From positions 82,683,056 to 82,747,055 of the forward strand of contig CM049310.1 of assembly GCA_026874595.1 (NCBI GenBank): a stretch of DNA of 64,000 nucleotides. The letters are read 5' to 3'. Shown in pieces: positions 1 through 11,125 of the stretch. The stretch is from Sipunculus nudus. Its lineage: Eukaryota > Annelida > Sipuncula > Golfingiida > Sipunculidae. The notes beneath the pieces are model-generated. The model searched no databases, had not been told where the DNA came from, and saw nothing but the letters and a program-made list of their open reading frames with translations. Position 1 is the stretch's first letter; each line of letters starts with the position of its first letter. Made by a program: the position numbers and the translations under genes.

Positions 1-897
1 AACAGGAATTTGAAGAATTAAAGTTAATCTGTCCTCCTGAAAGTTACCCCCCCCCCCCCCTGTGATCTAAGACCGATCACAAATACACCCTGAGGTAAAC
101 TGAACTTGAATTAGGTTTTACCCCCGCATTGTTAAAATAACCTCCTATCTGATTTAGGTGAATGATGCATTTTTGTGTTGTTTAACTCCTGATCTACTAA
201 TTGCAAAAAAAAACACGAAAAAGGTATACGAGATTTAAAATCTGAAATTAATGTCTGAAACACAGATTTTTTACAAAATGCTAAATATATTGTATATAAT
301 ATTTAGATTGACTTATACACTCAACCTAAGTCTACGACACGTTCTTAACAAACATGTAATATAAAAGTTAAATTTAATTTACAGTCTGAAAAAATATATA
401 ATAATTATAAACTAGAAATATGCATTTTCAGAAATGCAGGCCTTCCCCATGTGGGTGGTCCTGAATGTGGGGTACTCCGCAACCCGTGTTTTCATTCACT
501 TATTAGCCCATATTCCCAGGTTCATATTTCCCTAAAGAATATTTAAATTAACTTAATCGGTCCATATTGCCAAGTTCAATCGAGCAAATGTGACAGCACG
601 TTTGTGAAGTTCTTGCTGGACCCGGATCATGAGCCGATCATGTCTGTGTGAGTTATGTTGTGAGCACACACACAAACACACCCACACATAACCAGGAATG
701 AATGCTTACCGTCATGGCGGAGGCAATAAATGAACGAAATGAAAGAACTGTTGCAAGGGTAATCCGGAATCGTTAGTGATAGGGAGAAATCGATTTCAAG
801 TTAGCTTCGGGTTAATCTGAACTCGATTTCAAGTAACACTCTGTAAAGCTGATTATCAATTACATATTATCCCAGGTAATCTTAAAACGCTGCACCA
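1..897 (+). mobile_element. F1 TIR element, copy 1 (left end outside window, interrupted)
   Basis: A non-coding repeat seen four times in the window, called F1 here. Its right end (about 885-897) reads, in reverse complement, CTGGTGCAGCGTTTTAAG, which matches the ends of the copies at 20874-21429 and 34251-34760. Inside are alternating phrases like ttaccccc and aatctgaaatcgat that recur in the other copies. A C14 run lies at 47-60. The block 437-735 belongs to another family (F2) and interrupts the alignment to copy 2, which resumes at about 740. No coding capacity is seen. Inverted termini suggest a non-autonomous DNA transposon; the superfamily is unknown. Confidence 0.6.
437..735 (+). repeat. 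F2 dispersed repeat, copy 1, nested in F1
   Basis: Shares a long series of phrases with 8840-9135, 16445-16640 and 55060-55275: a cattcacttattggcccata-like start, a ctggatccggatcatg-like middle, gagttatgttgtgaacacac, and an end close to gaatgaatgc followed by tggcggaggcaat. A short (CA)-rich stretch lies near the 3' end. All four copies have the same orientation. No ORF is conserved. The 3' end resembles dispersed repeats I know from mollusc genomes, but I cannot name the class. Confidence 0.6.
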
Positions 898-920
898 GGG
901 CATTTTATGACAATGGAGAA

Positions 921-3641
921 GAAAGTTGGATGTCAGAGAGTGGGATGTCCGAGAGTGGGATGCCAAAGAGTGAGATGCTAGAAAGTGGGATGCCAGAGAG
1001 TGGGATATCAGAGAGTGGGATGTCAGAGAGTGGGATGTCAGAGAGTGGGATGTAAGAAAGTGGGGTGTAAGATAGTAGGGTGTCAGAGAGTAGGATGTCA
1101 GAGAGTAGGATGTCAGAGAGTGGGGTGTCAGAGAGTAGGATGCTAAAGAGTGAGATGCTAGAAAGTGGGATGCAAGAGAGTAGGGTGTCAGAGAGTGGGG
1201 TGTCAGAGAGTGGGATGCTAAAGAGTGGGATGCTAGAAAGTGGAATGCCAGAGAGTGGGATGTCAGAGAGTGGGATGTCAGAGAGGGATGTCAGAGAGTG
1301 GGATGTCAGGAAGTGAGATGTCAGAGAGTGGGATGCTAAAGAGTGGGATGCTAGAAACTGGAATGCCAGAGAGTGGGATATCAGAGAGTGGGATGTCAGA
1401 CAGTTGGGTGTCAAAGATTAGGATGCTAGAAAGTGGGATGCCAGAGAGTAGCATATCACAGAATGGAATATCAGAGAATGGAATGTCAGGATGTGGGATA
1501 TCAGAGAGTGGGATGTCAGGGAATGGGATGTCAGAGAATGGGATGTCAAAAAATGGGATGCTAGAAAGTGGGATGCCAGAGAGTGGGATATCAGAGAATA
1601 AAATGTCAGAGAATAATGTCAGAGTGGGATTTCAGAGAGTGGGTTGCTAGAAATCGGGATTTTAGAGAACAGGATGTCAGACAATGGGATGTCAGGGAGT
1701 GGGATGTCAGAGAGTGGTACGTCTCAGAGTGTTGTCAAAGATTGGAAATTCTGAGAATGGGATGTCAGAGAGTGGGATGTCAGAGAGTGGGATGTCAGAA
1801 AGTGGGATATCATAGAGTGGGGTGTCAGAGAGTAGGATGTCAGAGAGTGGGATGTCAGAGAGTTGGATGTCAGAGACAGTGGGGAGTTAGAGAGTAGGTT
1901 GTCAGAGGGTGGGATGTCAGAGAACGGGACGTCAAAGAGTTGGATGTCAGAGAGTGGGTAGTCAGAGAGTGGGTTGTCAGAGGGTGGGATGTCAGAGATT
2001 GGGATGTCAGGGAGTGGGTTGTCAGAGTGTGGGATGTCAGAGAGTGGGTTGTCAGAGAGTGGGTTGAGAGAGAGATGGTAGTCAGAGAGTGGGATGTCAA
2101 AGAGTGGGATGTCAGAGAGTGGGATGTCAGAGAGTGGGTTGTCAGAGAGTGGGTTGTCAGAGAGTGGGATGTCAGGGAGTGGGTTGTCAGAGTGTGGGAT
2201 GTCAGAGAGTGGGTTGTCAGAGAGTGGGTTGAGAGAGAGATGGTAGTCAGAGAGTGGGATGTCAAAGAGTGGGATGTCAGAGAGTGGGATGTCAGAGAGT
2301 GGGTTGTCAGAGAGTGGGTTGTCAGAGAGTGGGATGTCAGAGAGTGGGATGTCAGAGAGTGGGATGTCAGAGGTTAGGATGTCAGAGAGTGGGTTGTCAG
2401 AGAGTGGGATGTCAGAGAGTGGGATGCCAGAGAGTGGGTTGTCAGAGAGTGGGTTGTCAGAGAGTGGGATGTCAGAGAGTGGGATGTCAGAGAGTGGGAT
2501 GTCAGAGGGTGGGATGTCAGAGAGTAGGTTGTCAGAGAGTGGGATGTCAGAGAGTGGGATGTCGGAGAGTGGGTTGTCAGAGAGTGGGTTGTCAGAGAGT
2601 GGGATGTCGGAGAGTGGGATGTCAGAGAGTGGGATGTCAGAGAGTGGGATGTCAGAGAGTGGGATGTCAGAGAGTGGGTTGTCAGAGAGTAGGTAGTCAG
2701 AGAGTGGGGCGTCAAAGAGTGGGTTGTCAGAGAGTGGGTTGTCAGAGAGTGGGTTGTCAGAGAGTGGGTTGTCAGAGAGTGGGATGTCAGAGAGTGGGTT
2801 GTCAGAGAGTGGGTTGTCAGAGAGTGGGATGTCAGAGAGTGGGATGTCAGAGAGGGAGATTTATAGGGAGGGGGATGTCAGGAAGTGTGGAATATCAGAG
2901 AGTGGGATGTTAGGGAGTGTGGGATATCAGAGAGTGGGATATCAGAGAGTGGGATATCAGAGAGTGGGATGTCAGAGAATGGGATGTTAGGGAGTGTGGG
3001 ATATCAGAGAGTGGGTTGAGAGAGAGTGGGTAGTCAGAGAGTGGGATGTGAGAGAGTGGGGTGTCAGAGAGTGGGATGTCAGAGAGTGGGATGTCAGAGA
3101 GTAGGTTGTCAGAGAGTGGGTTGTCAGAGAGTGGGGTGTCAGAGAGTGGGATGTCAAAGAGTTGGATATCAGAGAGTGGGGTGTCAGAAAGTGGGGTGTC
3201 AGAGAGTGGGATGTCAGAGAGTGGGATGTCTGAGAGTTGGTTGTCAGAGATTCGGGTGTCAGAGAGTGGGTTGTCAGAGAGTGGGATGTCACATAGTGAG
3301 ATGTCAGAGAATGGGTTGTCAGAGAGTGGGTTGTCAGAGAGTGGTGTGTCATAGAGTGGGGCGTCAGAGAGTGGGATGTCAGAAAGTGGGGTGTCAGAGA
3401 GTGGGATATCAGAGAGTGGGATGTCAGAGAGTGGGATGTCAGAGAGTGGGTTTTCAGAGAATGGGTTGTCAGAGAGTGGGATGTCAGAGAGTGGGATGTC
3501 AGAGAGTGGGTTGTCAGAGAGTGGGTTGTCAGAGGGTGGGATGTCAGAGAGTGGGATGTCAGAGAGTGGGATGTCAGAGAGTGGGATGTCAGAGAGTGGG
3601 ATGTTTGGGAGTGTGGGATATCAGAGAGTGGGATGTCAGAG
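921..3641. repeat. Minisatellite, 15-bp unit, about 180 copies
   Basis: The unit is close to GTCAGAGAGTGGGAT, with common final variants ggtt and gggt. Divergence is higher on the left (921-1760, many single-base variants) than from about 2240 to 2850, where runs of identical units occur. Some 17-bp units (ggagtgtgggat, near 2910, 2985 and 3605) shift the phase. Because 15 is a multiple of 3 and the unit has few stops, long ORFs appear in all forward frames and on the minus strand, giving pentapeptide repeats such as MSESG, GCQRV, VREWD and TSHSL. These are by-products of the array and not evidence of a protein. Confidence 0.97.
2006..2335. repeat. 165-bp higher-order repeat inside the minisatellite (2 copies)
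   Basis: Two successive 165-bp blocks (11 units each), 2006-2170 and 2171-2335, share the same series of variant units. Both contain the rare unit gtcagggagtgggtt, followed by gtcagagtgtgggat and the unusual gggttgagagagagatggta, exactly 165 bp apart (2006 and 2171; 2061 and 2226). This shows a recent 11-unit block duplication. Confidence 0.85.
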
Positions 3642-3645
3642 ACAT

Positions 3646-6600
3646 TAAACACCTGTAAAAGAAAATCACAGAGGATGCTGAGCGAGATCGTATAAAGGAT
3701 ATTTTTTTTATATATTTCACTTTACAAACGTGTGTAACACCGTTTTTCAATTCAATGAATATCATTGAAGTCTGAACACAGCTTTTGATATACCAGGACT
3801 GTTGTAAGAGCATAACTAAAAGTCCTGTGTGCGCGTGTAGCTGTTTACACAGTGTCGCTTTTCACAAACCCGGTTCACGGATTAGCTGTAAAACTTAGAC
3901 TAAGAAACTCAAATACCGTTAAATAGCCACAGGATCAAAAAAGAATAATGTTAATTAAAAATACATTGTTGATTCAGGTTACACCCAAAATTCAATGGGC
4001 TGTTTTCTTTGGTGTTGCCCTAACACTCAACAAAAATTTATCAAAATCTGTTCATATTATTTTGTGTTAATTAACAGACAAACCTATCAAGGGACAGACA
4101 AGGGGAAAGGGAAAAGGGTTACTAAATAGTTTTACGATGACATTCTACAACACCGTTGAAAAGCACTGCAGTGTGTCTATTTGTCTCGTCCCCAGACGCT
4201 TTATTCCGATGCGCTATGCTTCTCTCCATCAACGTCTTGAGATTGACCCTTATATAAACGCCTCGAAAGATTCCAAATAGGAGACCCCTTTGGAATCGTA
4301 TAAGTGACTTTTTTATCCGGTGTGAACATAAATAATAACCTTTTCGCTGTCCTTTGTTTTATGAAACACCTGAAAGGTTGTAACTTTAATGTAATAATGC
4401 TCAAATGCCCTTCGTATCCATAATTTTACCGAGAATCGAATGTTTACATTGAGAAGAAGCCTCCATGTTTTATTAAAAGTCCCACAGTCCTTTGCAACTG
4501 GATTTAGACTGGGACCCTATCTGATATTACATCTGTTGGAACTGGAAAAAGCGGGCGTTAATAGGGGTCCGTGCAGGGTACTAGTCGATCAAGGTCTGCT
4601 CTCAACAGGTTCAAACGGTTTGTTAAAATCATGACGGGCTTACAAGGATCTTTAGGGGATAATGTTTCGTTAATATAATGAGGTAAGAACGTGGTAATGT
4701 TGGCAGAAAGACTCATTTCCTGCCAAAGGCATTATCAGATGTATATTTAGCACTTTTAGAGGTTTTTTTGCAGCAATGCGTCAGTCGAAATATACGATCG
4801 TTTGACCCTTTGGACTTCAAGGACCTATTTAGTTTTGACCATTTATGAACTCAGGCCTTCTGAAATAAATTGATAGGGGCCGGCCTGGAGTCATGATGCA
4901 AGTCACAATAGAACACCTAGAACACCCATTCTAATCACATAATGATAGAACATACATTATTCTATCATTAAAAAAATAAAATTGCATTGTCTTTTGATGT
5001 TTTAGCATTTTTAATATGCTTGCTTTATTACTAAAAAATCCTTGCTTCCGACATCTGACTTTCAAGTTTTACACAGAGCCGTTTGGGAATCACCTACCGG
5101 AAGTTCTGTCAAACAATCATGAATGACGCAGAGGCAAGTTTTCCGAATAAACTAGCCTCATTATGAATAACTGCTGCATGAATATACGAAAGTCAACCCT
5201 GAACGTAATATTTATTATCTTCTACAACGGAATAATGTCATTTGTGCCTTACCTCGGAAAATTGAAGTTCTATGAGCAGATGAAAACGTAAAAGTACTGT
5301 TGGATTTGGCGTGCACATCTGCAGATACTAGAATTGATGCGAACCCAATAGCTTGTACTGCCACCCTATTGTCTTCATTTAATCAAAAATCGACGTTTGG
5401 GGTGGCAGGCTGCCGCTAATATAAACCGCACGTTGATATTACCTCTCCCTTGAACGCACCGATAAATGCCATGCGAATTTCGTTCGAAACGATGTACTCT
5501 TAAATCAAGATATTTTTTTAATTAAACCATTTTGAGACAGGGATGACTTAACGAGAGTAAAAAATCGGATAACGGAGAAAATATGGTGAACTATAAAATT
5601 TTAGTAGGATTTCTTATTGGGAGGGATTTTGCTAAGCTGCATTGTCGGTTCAGTCAGGTAATTCAAGCAGAAGACTTATTTTCATTAAAATCACTGCTTA
5701 TTTCAGTAAGCGCCACATTTGGTGAGCAGCAGAGCGTCGCGTCGGTACTTCAGGCACCTAAACGCCGCTGTTCATTTCCTTGGTTCCGATATGGGCGCGT
5801 ATATGGTCACCGGGAGAGCGATAATGCTTAATTTAAAATGACCACCTCCTGGGTCTACCAACTTAACGAGTCCCAGCGCATGATACCCGGCTGGCGTTAG
5901 TCAAGCAAACACAAAAAAGTCGTGGGGAGGTTGACATGATGGGCTTTGTCCAGCTTAAACTGCTGTGACGATAAGAAACGGAGTGACTGCTAAGGAACTT
6001 TCTAGATATGCCGGACTGTACATAGGTAAAACAGACAGGAAATGAAAGGCTTACGACGATGTGGCTCCCGGGATCTAGATGATGGATGGAAAAAGAGTTT
6101 GGAATTCTGTTACGGATCAGCCCGGAACATCAAGAAGAGATGCTGGTCTTCATCTACGTGACGGGAATGCCTCGTCTAGCATCTGTATCCTGTTCCACCA
6201 TATAGTGCATGACAAAGAGTGCAGGGGTCGCGCGCCCCCTCATTTCGATGAGCAGTCACGAATTCAGAAAAAATGTAAACTTAAAGGTATATGTAAATTG
6301 TTTCGCGCTCTTTCACCAAGCAAGACAAACTCGGCATATAGACTTACTATCATCTATGTACTTGCTTTATGTGTTGTAATGGTTCTGTGTGTGAGTTAAC
6401 ACATACCATGTGTGTCCGTTTACCATAACTGCGTGACCAGAAATCCGATCAGGAGCAGAGGCGACGAATCCACAACAGGATAAAAGAAACAATGAAAGAA
6501 GAAACATTGATGAAACATCTGTTTTAGGCTTAAGAATTCTTTCTTTGTCTAAAGTTGCGCGGTATATCTGCCAGGAAACGTGAGCACTATGTGTATGTTT

Positions 6601-6990
6601 TGCGCCACTGAGTGCACCAATTGCAAGTTTGTTTCTACTTGTTATATAAAATACTTAATTCATAAATTTAATTAACTAATAAATTTAACCAGCTTCACTT
6701 TTGAAATTTATATTTTTCGAATATTTATGACACCAAACAAACATTTAAAAGCTTTCAAATGATGTTCTTTGTGCATGTTACCTTTGACCTTCATCATTAT
6801 TAAGATTTTAAAAAATAAACTAATATGTTTTGTTTCATTTTTTAAAAAGCCCTTTATTCATACCTGCATTGAAGCTTTTTCTACCACTTTTAATTGGACA
6901 CAAATTTCAATAAACACATATGGGTTGAATAGTCAATGTAAGTCGACTACAGAATAATGTAACACTAGAGCGATTTCTTCACTAGCAGAT
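3646..6990. other. No recognised feature
   Basis: About 3.3 kb of low-complexity-poor, AT-rich sequence. Several ORFs of 60-106 codons (for example 6079-6399 and 5583-5831) have no recognisable motif, no repeated family relation and no splice context that I can support. I see no gene, tRNA or obvious transposon. Confidence 0.5.
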
Positions 6991-7001
6991 ATTATCCATA
7001 T

Positions 7002-7156
7002 TGTTACGGGGTGACATAAAACCGGACCGAACTGTCTCGCTAGTGAAGCTTGATTTGCTAGCGAAGCGGTTGGTACGCCGGACTTGTGCGCCACCGACAT
7101 GGGTTCGATTCCCGGATCGGCCAAGTGTTTCCCCTGAGCAATTTATCTTCGTAACA
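7002..7156 (+). repeat. TRIM left LTR
   Basis: 155 bp with short inverted ends TGTTAC/GTAACA. It carries two near-copies of GCTAGYGAAGC, at 7039-7049 and 7058-7067, and a tRNA-like block with A and B boxes (7059-7112). Confidence 0.88.
7048..7126 (+). promoter_or_regulatory. tRNA-like segment with Pol III A and B boxes inside the LTR
   Basis: A-box-like TAGCGAAGCGG at 7059-7069 fits TRGCNNAGYNGG. B-box-like GGTTCGATTCC at 7102-7112 fits GGTTCGANNCC, with a spacing of 33 nt as in tRNA genes. The middle reads gccggacttgtg, as in the anticodon region of tRNA-derived SINEs related to tRNA-Thr. The acceptor stem does not pair well, so this is not a functional tRNA gene. The right LTR has the same boxes at 7329-7339 and 7372-7382, with one change in its B box. 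Pol III activity is an inference. Confidence 0.7.
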
Positions 7157-7159
7157 AAA

Positions 7160-7177
7160 TGGGGGCTCATCCAGGAT
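7160..7177 (+). other. Primer-binding site, tRNA-Pro type
   Basis: TGGGGGCTCATCCAGGAT matches 16 of 18 bases of the tRNA-Pro primer-binding site used by many retroelements (TGGGGGCTCGTCCGGGAT). Both mismatches are G to A at CpG positions, the change expected from deamination of methylated cytosine on the other strand. It lies 3 bp past the LTR end. Confidence 0.85.
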
Positions 7178-7227
7178 GGCAGTTAACTTTGTGGCCCAGG
7201 GAATAAGCTCACCAAAGTGTGACTCCT

Positions 7228-7235
7228 AGGTAAGT
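7228..7235 (+). other. Consensus 5' splice donor in TRIM internal region
   Basis: The sequence AG|GTAAGT is a full match to the donor consensus, located about 50 bp after the PBS, where many retroviruses and env-bearing LTR elements place their major donor. No matching acceptor with a good pyrimidine tract is seen before the right LTR. Use of this site is not shown. Confidence 0.4.
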
Positions 7236-7271
7236 AATCTTGTTCTGATAGCAGAACGCTCTTTAGAAGTG

Positions 7272-7426
7272 TGTTACGGGGTGACATAAAACCGGACCGA
7301 ACTGTCTCGCTAGTGAAGCTTGCTTTGCTAGCGAAGCGGTTGGTACGCCGGACTTGAGCGCTACAGACATGGGTTCGATTTCCGGTTCGGCCTGGTGTTT
7401 CCCCTGAGCAATTTATCTTCGTAACA
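7272..7426 (+). repeat. TRIM right LTR
   Basis: 155 bp, same ends and length as the left LTR. Differences from it cluster in the tRNA-like half (for example tgtgcgccaccgac against tgagcgctacagac, and ccaag against cctgg). The outer thirds are identical. Confidence 0.88.
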
Positions 7427-7838
7427 ACATGCCCAAGCGCGTTTCACATCTAGTTGCATAAAATGTGTTAATTCTGACCAGAAAGATTTATTGGTGGCAA
7501 AATAATCCTTTCCACCACCGAGTTCCCCAAGATTAAAAGATGTTCGGAGATAATTTCCACAGAGAGAACTGATCAATAAAATGTTTTGCATTAAAAGAAC
7601 CACATTTTTTTGCAATAATTTAAGACATCAATTCCAAACCTAACAGAGAATTTGAAGAATATATTCAATTATGTTAGAAACATGGCGAAATTTTCATTGA
7701 CACTCGGCTGACGTCGGATCAAAGCACTGATCAAGTGCAAAATAAATAACCTTTTCCTTTAAATTTGAAGGATGGGTTATCGTTTCATCTGCCCTGTCAG
7801 GAATGAAACTATTGCAAGGGCGGATTAGGAGGCAGGGG

Positions 7839-7960
7839 CGGATCTAGAATTTAGGAAAAGGATGAGTCCAACCTAGGAGGACTTATGACATGCCCTAAAA
7901 TACGTCCTGAGGTCCGGAAAATCGGTGTGTGTGTGTTGTTGTTGGGGGGGGGGGGGGCTA
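7839..7960. repeat. F3 dispersed repeat fragment with G14 run
   Basis: The phrase aggaaaaggatgagtccaac, then ctaggaggacttatgaca, recurs at 21757-21800 (aggaaaaggagggaccaaca, taggaggactaatgaca). In both copies a long G run follows (7944-7957 and 21802-21816). No coding content. The start ggggcggatctaga also resembles the GGCGGATC end of the MITEs at 32445 and 45386. Confidence 0.5.
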
Positions 7961-8830
7961 TTAGGCCGCAGCAATTGGTCTGGATTCCTTCAAAATGTCA
8001 CGGCAGCTGAAAAAAAGGCAGGGTCTGGACCCCTTAGACCTTCCGAGAGGAAATGAGGGCCAGTGCGCCCCTCGTTTTCGACGTAAAAAGCTGGGAAGTA
8101 GAGAAATGTACGCTTGGTGCCAAACAGCAGAGCCGGATTTTGTGTTTTATACGGTTTTATACCATATATTTCTGCATTGGTGAGCCATTTATAAAGTCTA
8201 CTATAATCTCTGTCTCATAGAACTCATGTCACACTTGTTTACTTATATAAGGATGCTGTACTCCTGTACATTTCTGAGATCCTCGGTCCGCCCATGTACA
8301 GAAATCGGGCCTAGGCCGTCAGACAGCGGAAAATGTTAAACCCTGCAGTTCTGAGCGTGCAAAAAAAAAAAAAAAATCAGCGCCTACTTCAGCCGGCCAG
8401 GCAACGCAATCCGACGGAAAGATAGGAACGTAATTACCAAAGTCTTAGAATAAGCTGCTTCTCATTATTCATACTAATCCCTTGAAAAATACAATCCGCA
8501 GTCCACAGGCGGTCTTCTTTCATGCGGATGGAGTAAAAGCGATAAACTCCACACTGTTGTTCACTTAATTGAAGGTTAATCTACCTAAACCATTTAATAA
8601 TATTTAGTCATATATTTGTATAGAACTCTAACTGTTGATAATAGTGTTTTGAATCAGTGGTAATTTGATGACCGATCATTGGTATAAGTCAGTTGACCTC
8701 TACCGACCGATTATATGGAGTAATCATGCAGTAGTTTGGGAATATGATTTTTTTTTTTTGTGACCGTAGTCACTGTAAACAGACTGCAAATCGTGTCAAC
8801 TGATATATCGGCCTCCATGAGATAACTAGA
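7961..8830. other. No recognised feature
   Basis: Mixed AT-rich sequence with an A16 run near 8351 and a T10 run near 8750. Small ORFs only. No supported gene. Confidence 0.4.
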
Positions 8831-8834
8831 AATC

Positions 8835-9135
8835 CCCATTCTATTGAATACAAACCTCCCCATGTGTGCATTCACTTATTCGGCCCATACACAGGTTTAT
8901 TCGTGCATAGGTAACTGCAGACGTGTGACTATTCTTTTATGCCGTTCCTGGATCCGGATCAGTTACCGGATCAACTCAAAAATCTTATTCTTACTTTGCC
9001 CATTCTCGATTAGTATAGGAAATTTCATGAGATTCCGTTCATGACTGCGTGAGTGATGTTGTTAACAAACACACTCCCACACAGAAACACCCGAACGGGA
9101 ATGAACGTATGCCCTCTTGGCGTAGGCAATAATCC
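8835..9135 (+). repeat. F2 dispersed repeat, copy 2
   Basis: Contains gtgtgcattcacttattcgg, a ctggatccggatcagt core, gagattccgttcatgactgc and an end gggaatgaacgtatgccctc, then ggcgtaggcaataa, in the same order as copy 1. The (CA) tract is degenerate here. Confidence 0.6.
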
Positions 9136-9381
9136 TTATCATATATGTTTGTGTAGTAACCTTATGTATGACGTTATTGATAAACACATTATTTTCTTGA
9201 GTTTGGTCATATGAATTAAATGAAAGCATAAATTTAATCATCACAAAGTCTGTATTATATTTGCTAAACTTTGTAATCAATTACTACCCTGCAGGATTAA
9301 TGATTCGATCGTTTTCCACCAACAGGTTTACAATGGATTAAAATCAATCCTCGGCCAGTCACTAGCTGAAAATTAAAAATC

Positions 9382-9384
<3 letters not shown>

Positions 9385-9432
<48 letters not shown>
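9385..9432. repeat. (TA)n microsatellite
   Basis: About 24 uninterrupted TA dinucleotides. Confidence 0.97.
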
Positions 9433-9435
<3 letters not shown>

Positions 9436-9623
9436 GTTTCGTAATTACGCCCTTACGTCTGTCTAAGACGTGCACGGAAAGGCATTATTTATTTTGTATA
9501 AATCCATTGGAAAGGTGAACACCTTCAGCTGACTCCCAATATTTCCTGTATTAGCCTACAAAAATGTTCTATAATTTATTATATTTTCCAGCATTTAGGC
9601 CCTCATCTCCTATTTTTTTGCTG

Positions 9624-9624
<1 letters not shown>

Positions 9625-9700
<76 letters not shown>
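9625..9700. repeat. (TA)n microsatellite
   Basis: Long TA run with one TTTA interruption near 9688. Confidence 0.97.
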
Positions 9701-9701
9701 A

Positions 9702-10840
9702 ACCTCGTGTTTTAATTCTAATTATAACAATACATTACTTACTGCATGTGCAACGCTTTATATTGAATAAGTCACACATTTTCGGATACCAATTACAGGA
9801 ATATCATGACTGTGTTTCAGAAAATTAAATCATTATCAGGCAAAGCAAAATTCAGAGAGGACACGGTGTACTTGTTGCAAGTAGGGGGAGGGCCAGGCGC
9901 CCTGCGACCCTTCTTGGCTACGTCCCTGTATTTACATGTAAATACACGTACGTTTTCTTCATAAAGATTCTTTCCGACCCTATTTTCATTTGGCATTTTT
10001 ACGTGAAGGATGAGGCGCTTTGGTGTGACGTTTGGCTTGAACAAGAGAAACTGGCCTATTGACTGTAGCGCCATCTGCCCCCTACATCTCAAATTAATCT
10101 TGAAGTCAGCATAAGGATTCGTACTTAAATTCCAAGTTAGATTTTACTCTGTCAGTGTGTACTCTAAAATGTCTGCAATTTTCAGTCTCCCCCCCCCCCC
10201 CCTCTCTCTCTCTCTCTCTTCAAACTTAAATTTTATATGGTTAATAATTTAATAATTACCTGGTAGTTTCGAATTATATGTCAACCATTGCGCTAAACTT
10301 CACTTGTAGTTTCTTGTTTAGTTATATTCATGTTATTTTATTTTATTATTGTTATGTTTTGCTACAGGCCAAACAGGACCATTCGTTAGTTTTGATATAT
10401 GGAAAAGCTTAGGCCTGACAATGTCACCTGGTGTGCAAATAATCTAAATTATAAATGACGGAGCATGGTCGCCTTGGATTTTTGTCACAGAACTCGTTTG
10501 TCCCCACGCATTGGATATGCACGTTTATTCAACGTTTATAGAAAAGGAAATGTCAGGAACGATGGAATGTCCTAAGGGGGTCATTTACCATTTCACCATA
10601 AATCCAGGTATATTTCAAATTATTTTTCGGAGGGGCACTGGCAGCGCCATTTTTCTGGCAACCGTGATTGTGTTTCAAGGCAAAAATCTCTGAATCAAGC
10701 CCCTCTCCCTCCCCCTAACCTTCGTGTTCAGACCGATATTTTTTGTGCTATTTCCGAGACTCATAGAGTCAGACTTTATAGAATGTTCAGTTGAGGCTGG
10801 AGCATCAACAAACACATTTTCATTCTATTAATATATATAG
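9702..10840. other. No gene recognised; C14-(CT)9 tract at 10189-10220
   Basis: A homopolymer C run at 10189-10202 is followed by (TC)n to about 10219. The rest is AT-rich. The ORFs of 60-91 codons at 9817-10092 and 10511-10693 have no recognisable motif. Confidence 0.5.
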
Positions 10841-10990
10841 TGGAACCTGTCTGAAAGACGATGTATCTAATAAGACCACTTGTCTATTAAGCATTTATTT
10901 GGTTATAACTTAAGAATCAATTATCACCATTTAATTGAGACCATGTTTGGCTAGTCCAGTGCGTGGTCTTAATACACAAGTTTTAACTTG
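10840..10990 (+). mobile_element. Degenerate pogo/Tigger-like MITE fragment
   Basis: Starts tagtggaacctgtctgaaag, as does the better copy at 38577-38725 (cagtggaacctgtctgacc). Both share taagaccac, cttgtctattaag and ggttataactta. The right inverted end is not found, so it is a truncated or decayed copy. Confidence 0.5.
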
Positions 10991-11125
10991 GGTCTAAAAT
11001 AAACCGTTGACTTAACTATTGCTTATTAATTTACAAATGAATTCTTCAGGCATGTTATCCCTATGACCTGTGCAACAAAACGTTCACCTGTCAGGGGCGT
11101 GTCCTTGTGTTTATCTGTCAATTAA

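Larger units (their letters stand above)
7002..7426 (+). mobile_element. TRIM (terminal-repeat retrotransposon in miniature), 425 bp
   Basis: Two direct 155-bp terminal repeats (7002-7156 and 7272-7426) both start TGTTACGGGG and end CGTAACA, and flank 115 bp of internal sequence. Three bases after the left LTR lies an 18-nt match to a proline-tRNA primer-binding site. The flanks atat and acat differ at one base of a possible 4-bp target duplication. The LTRs differ at 8 of 155 positions by eye (about 95% identical). There is no ORF of note, so movement would need enzymes in trans. The polypurine tract is weak (agaagtg). A tandem duplication of a solo LTR is the alternative, but the correctly placed PBS argues against it. 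Confidence 0.85.

Noticed and set aside
921-3641. CRISPR array
   Set aside because: The repeats are directly tandem with no unique spacers, and the window is eukaryotic.
905-3658. Many long ORFs with pentapeptide repeats (MSESG, GCQRV, VREWD, TSHSL)
   Set aside because: They come from a 15-bp minisatellite that is open in several frames on both strands. No start context or unique coding sequence supports a protein.
7048-7126. A functional tRNA gene
   Set aside because: A and B boxes are present, but the acceptor stem does not pair and the anticodon loop lacks the expected U33. It sits inside an LTR and has a diverged second copy.
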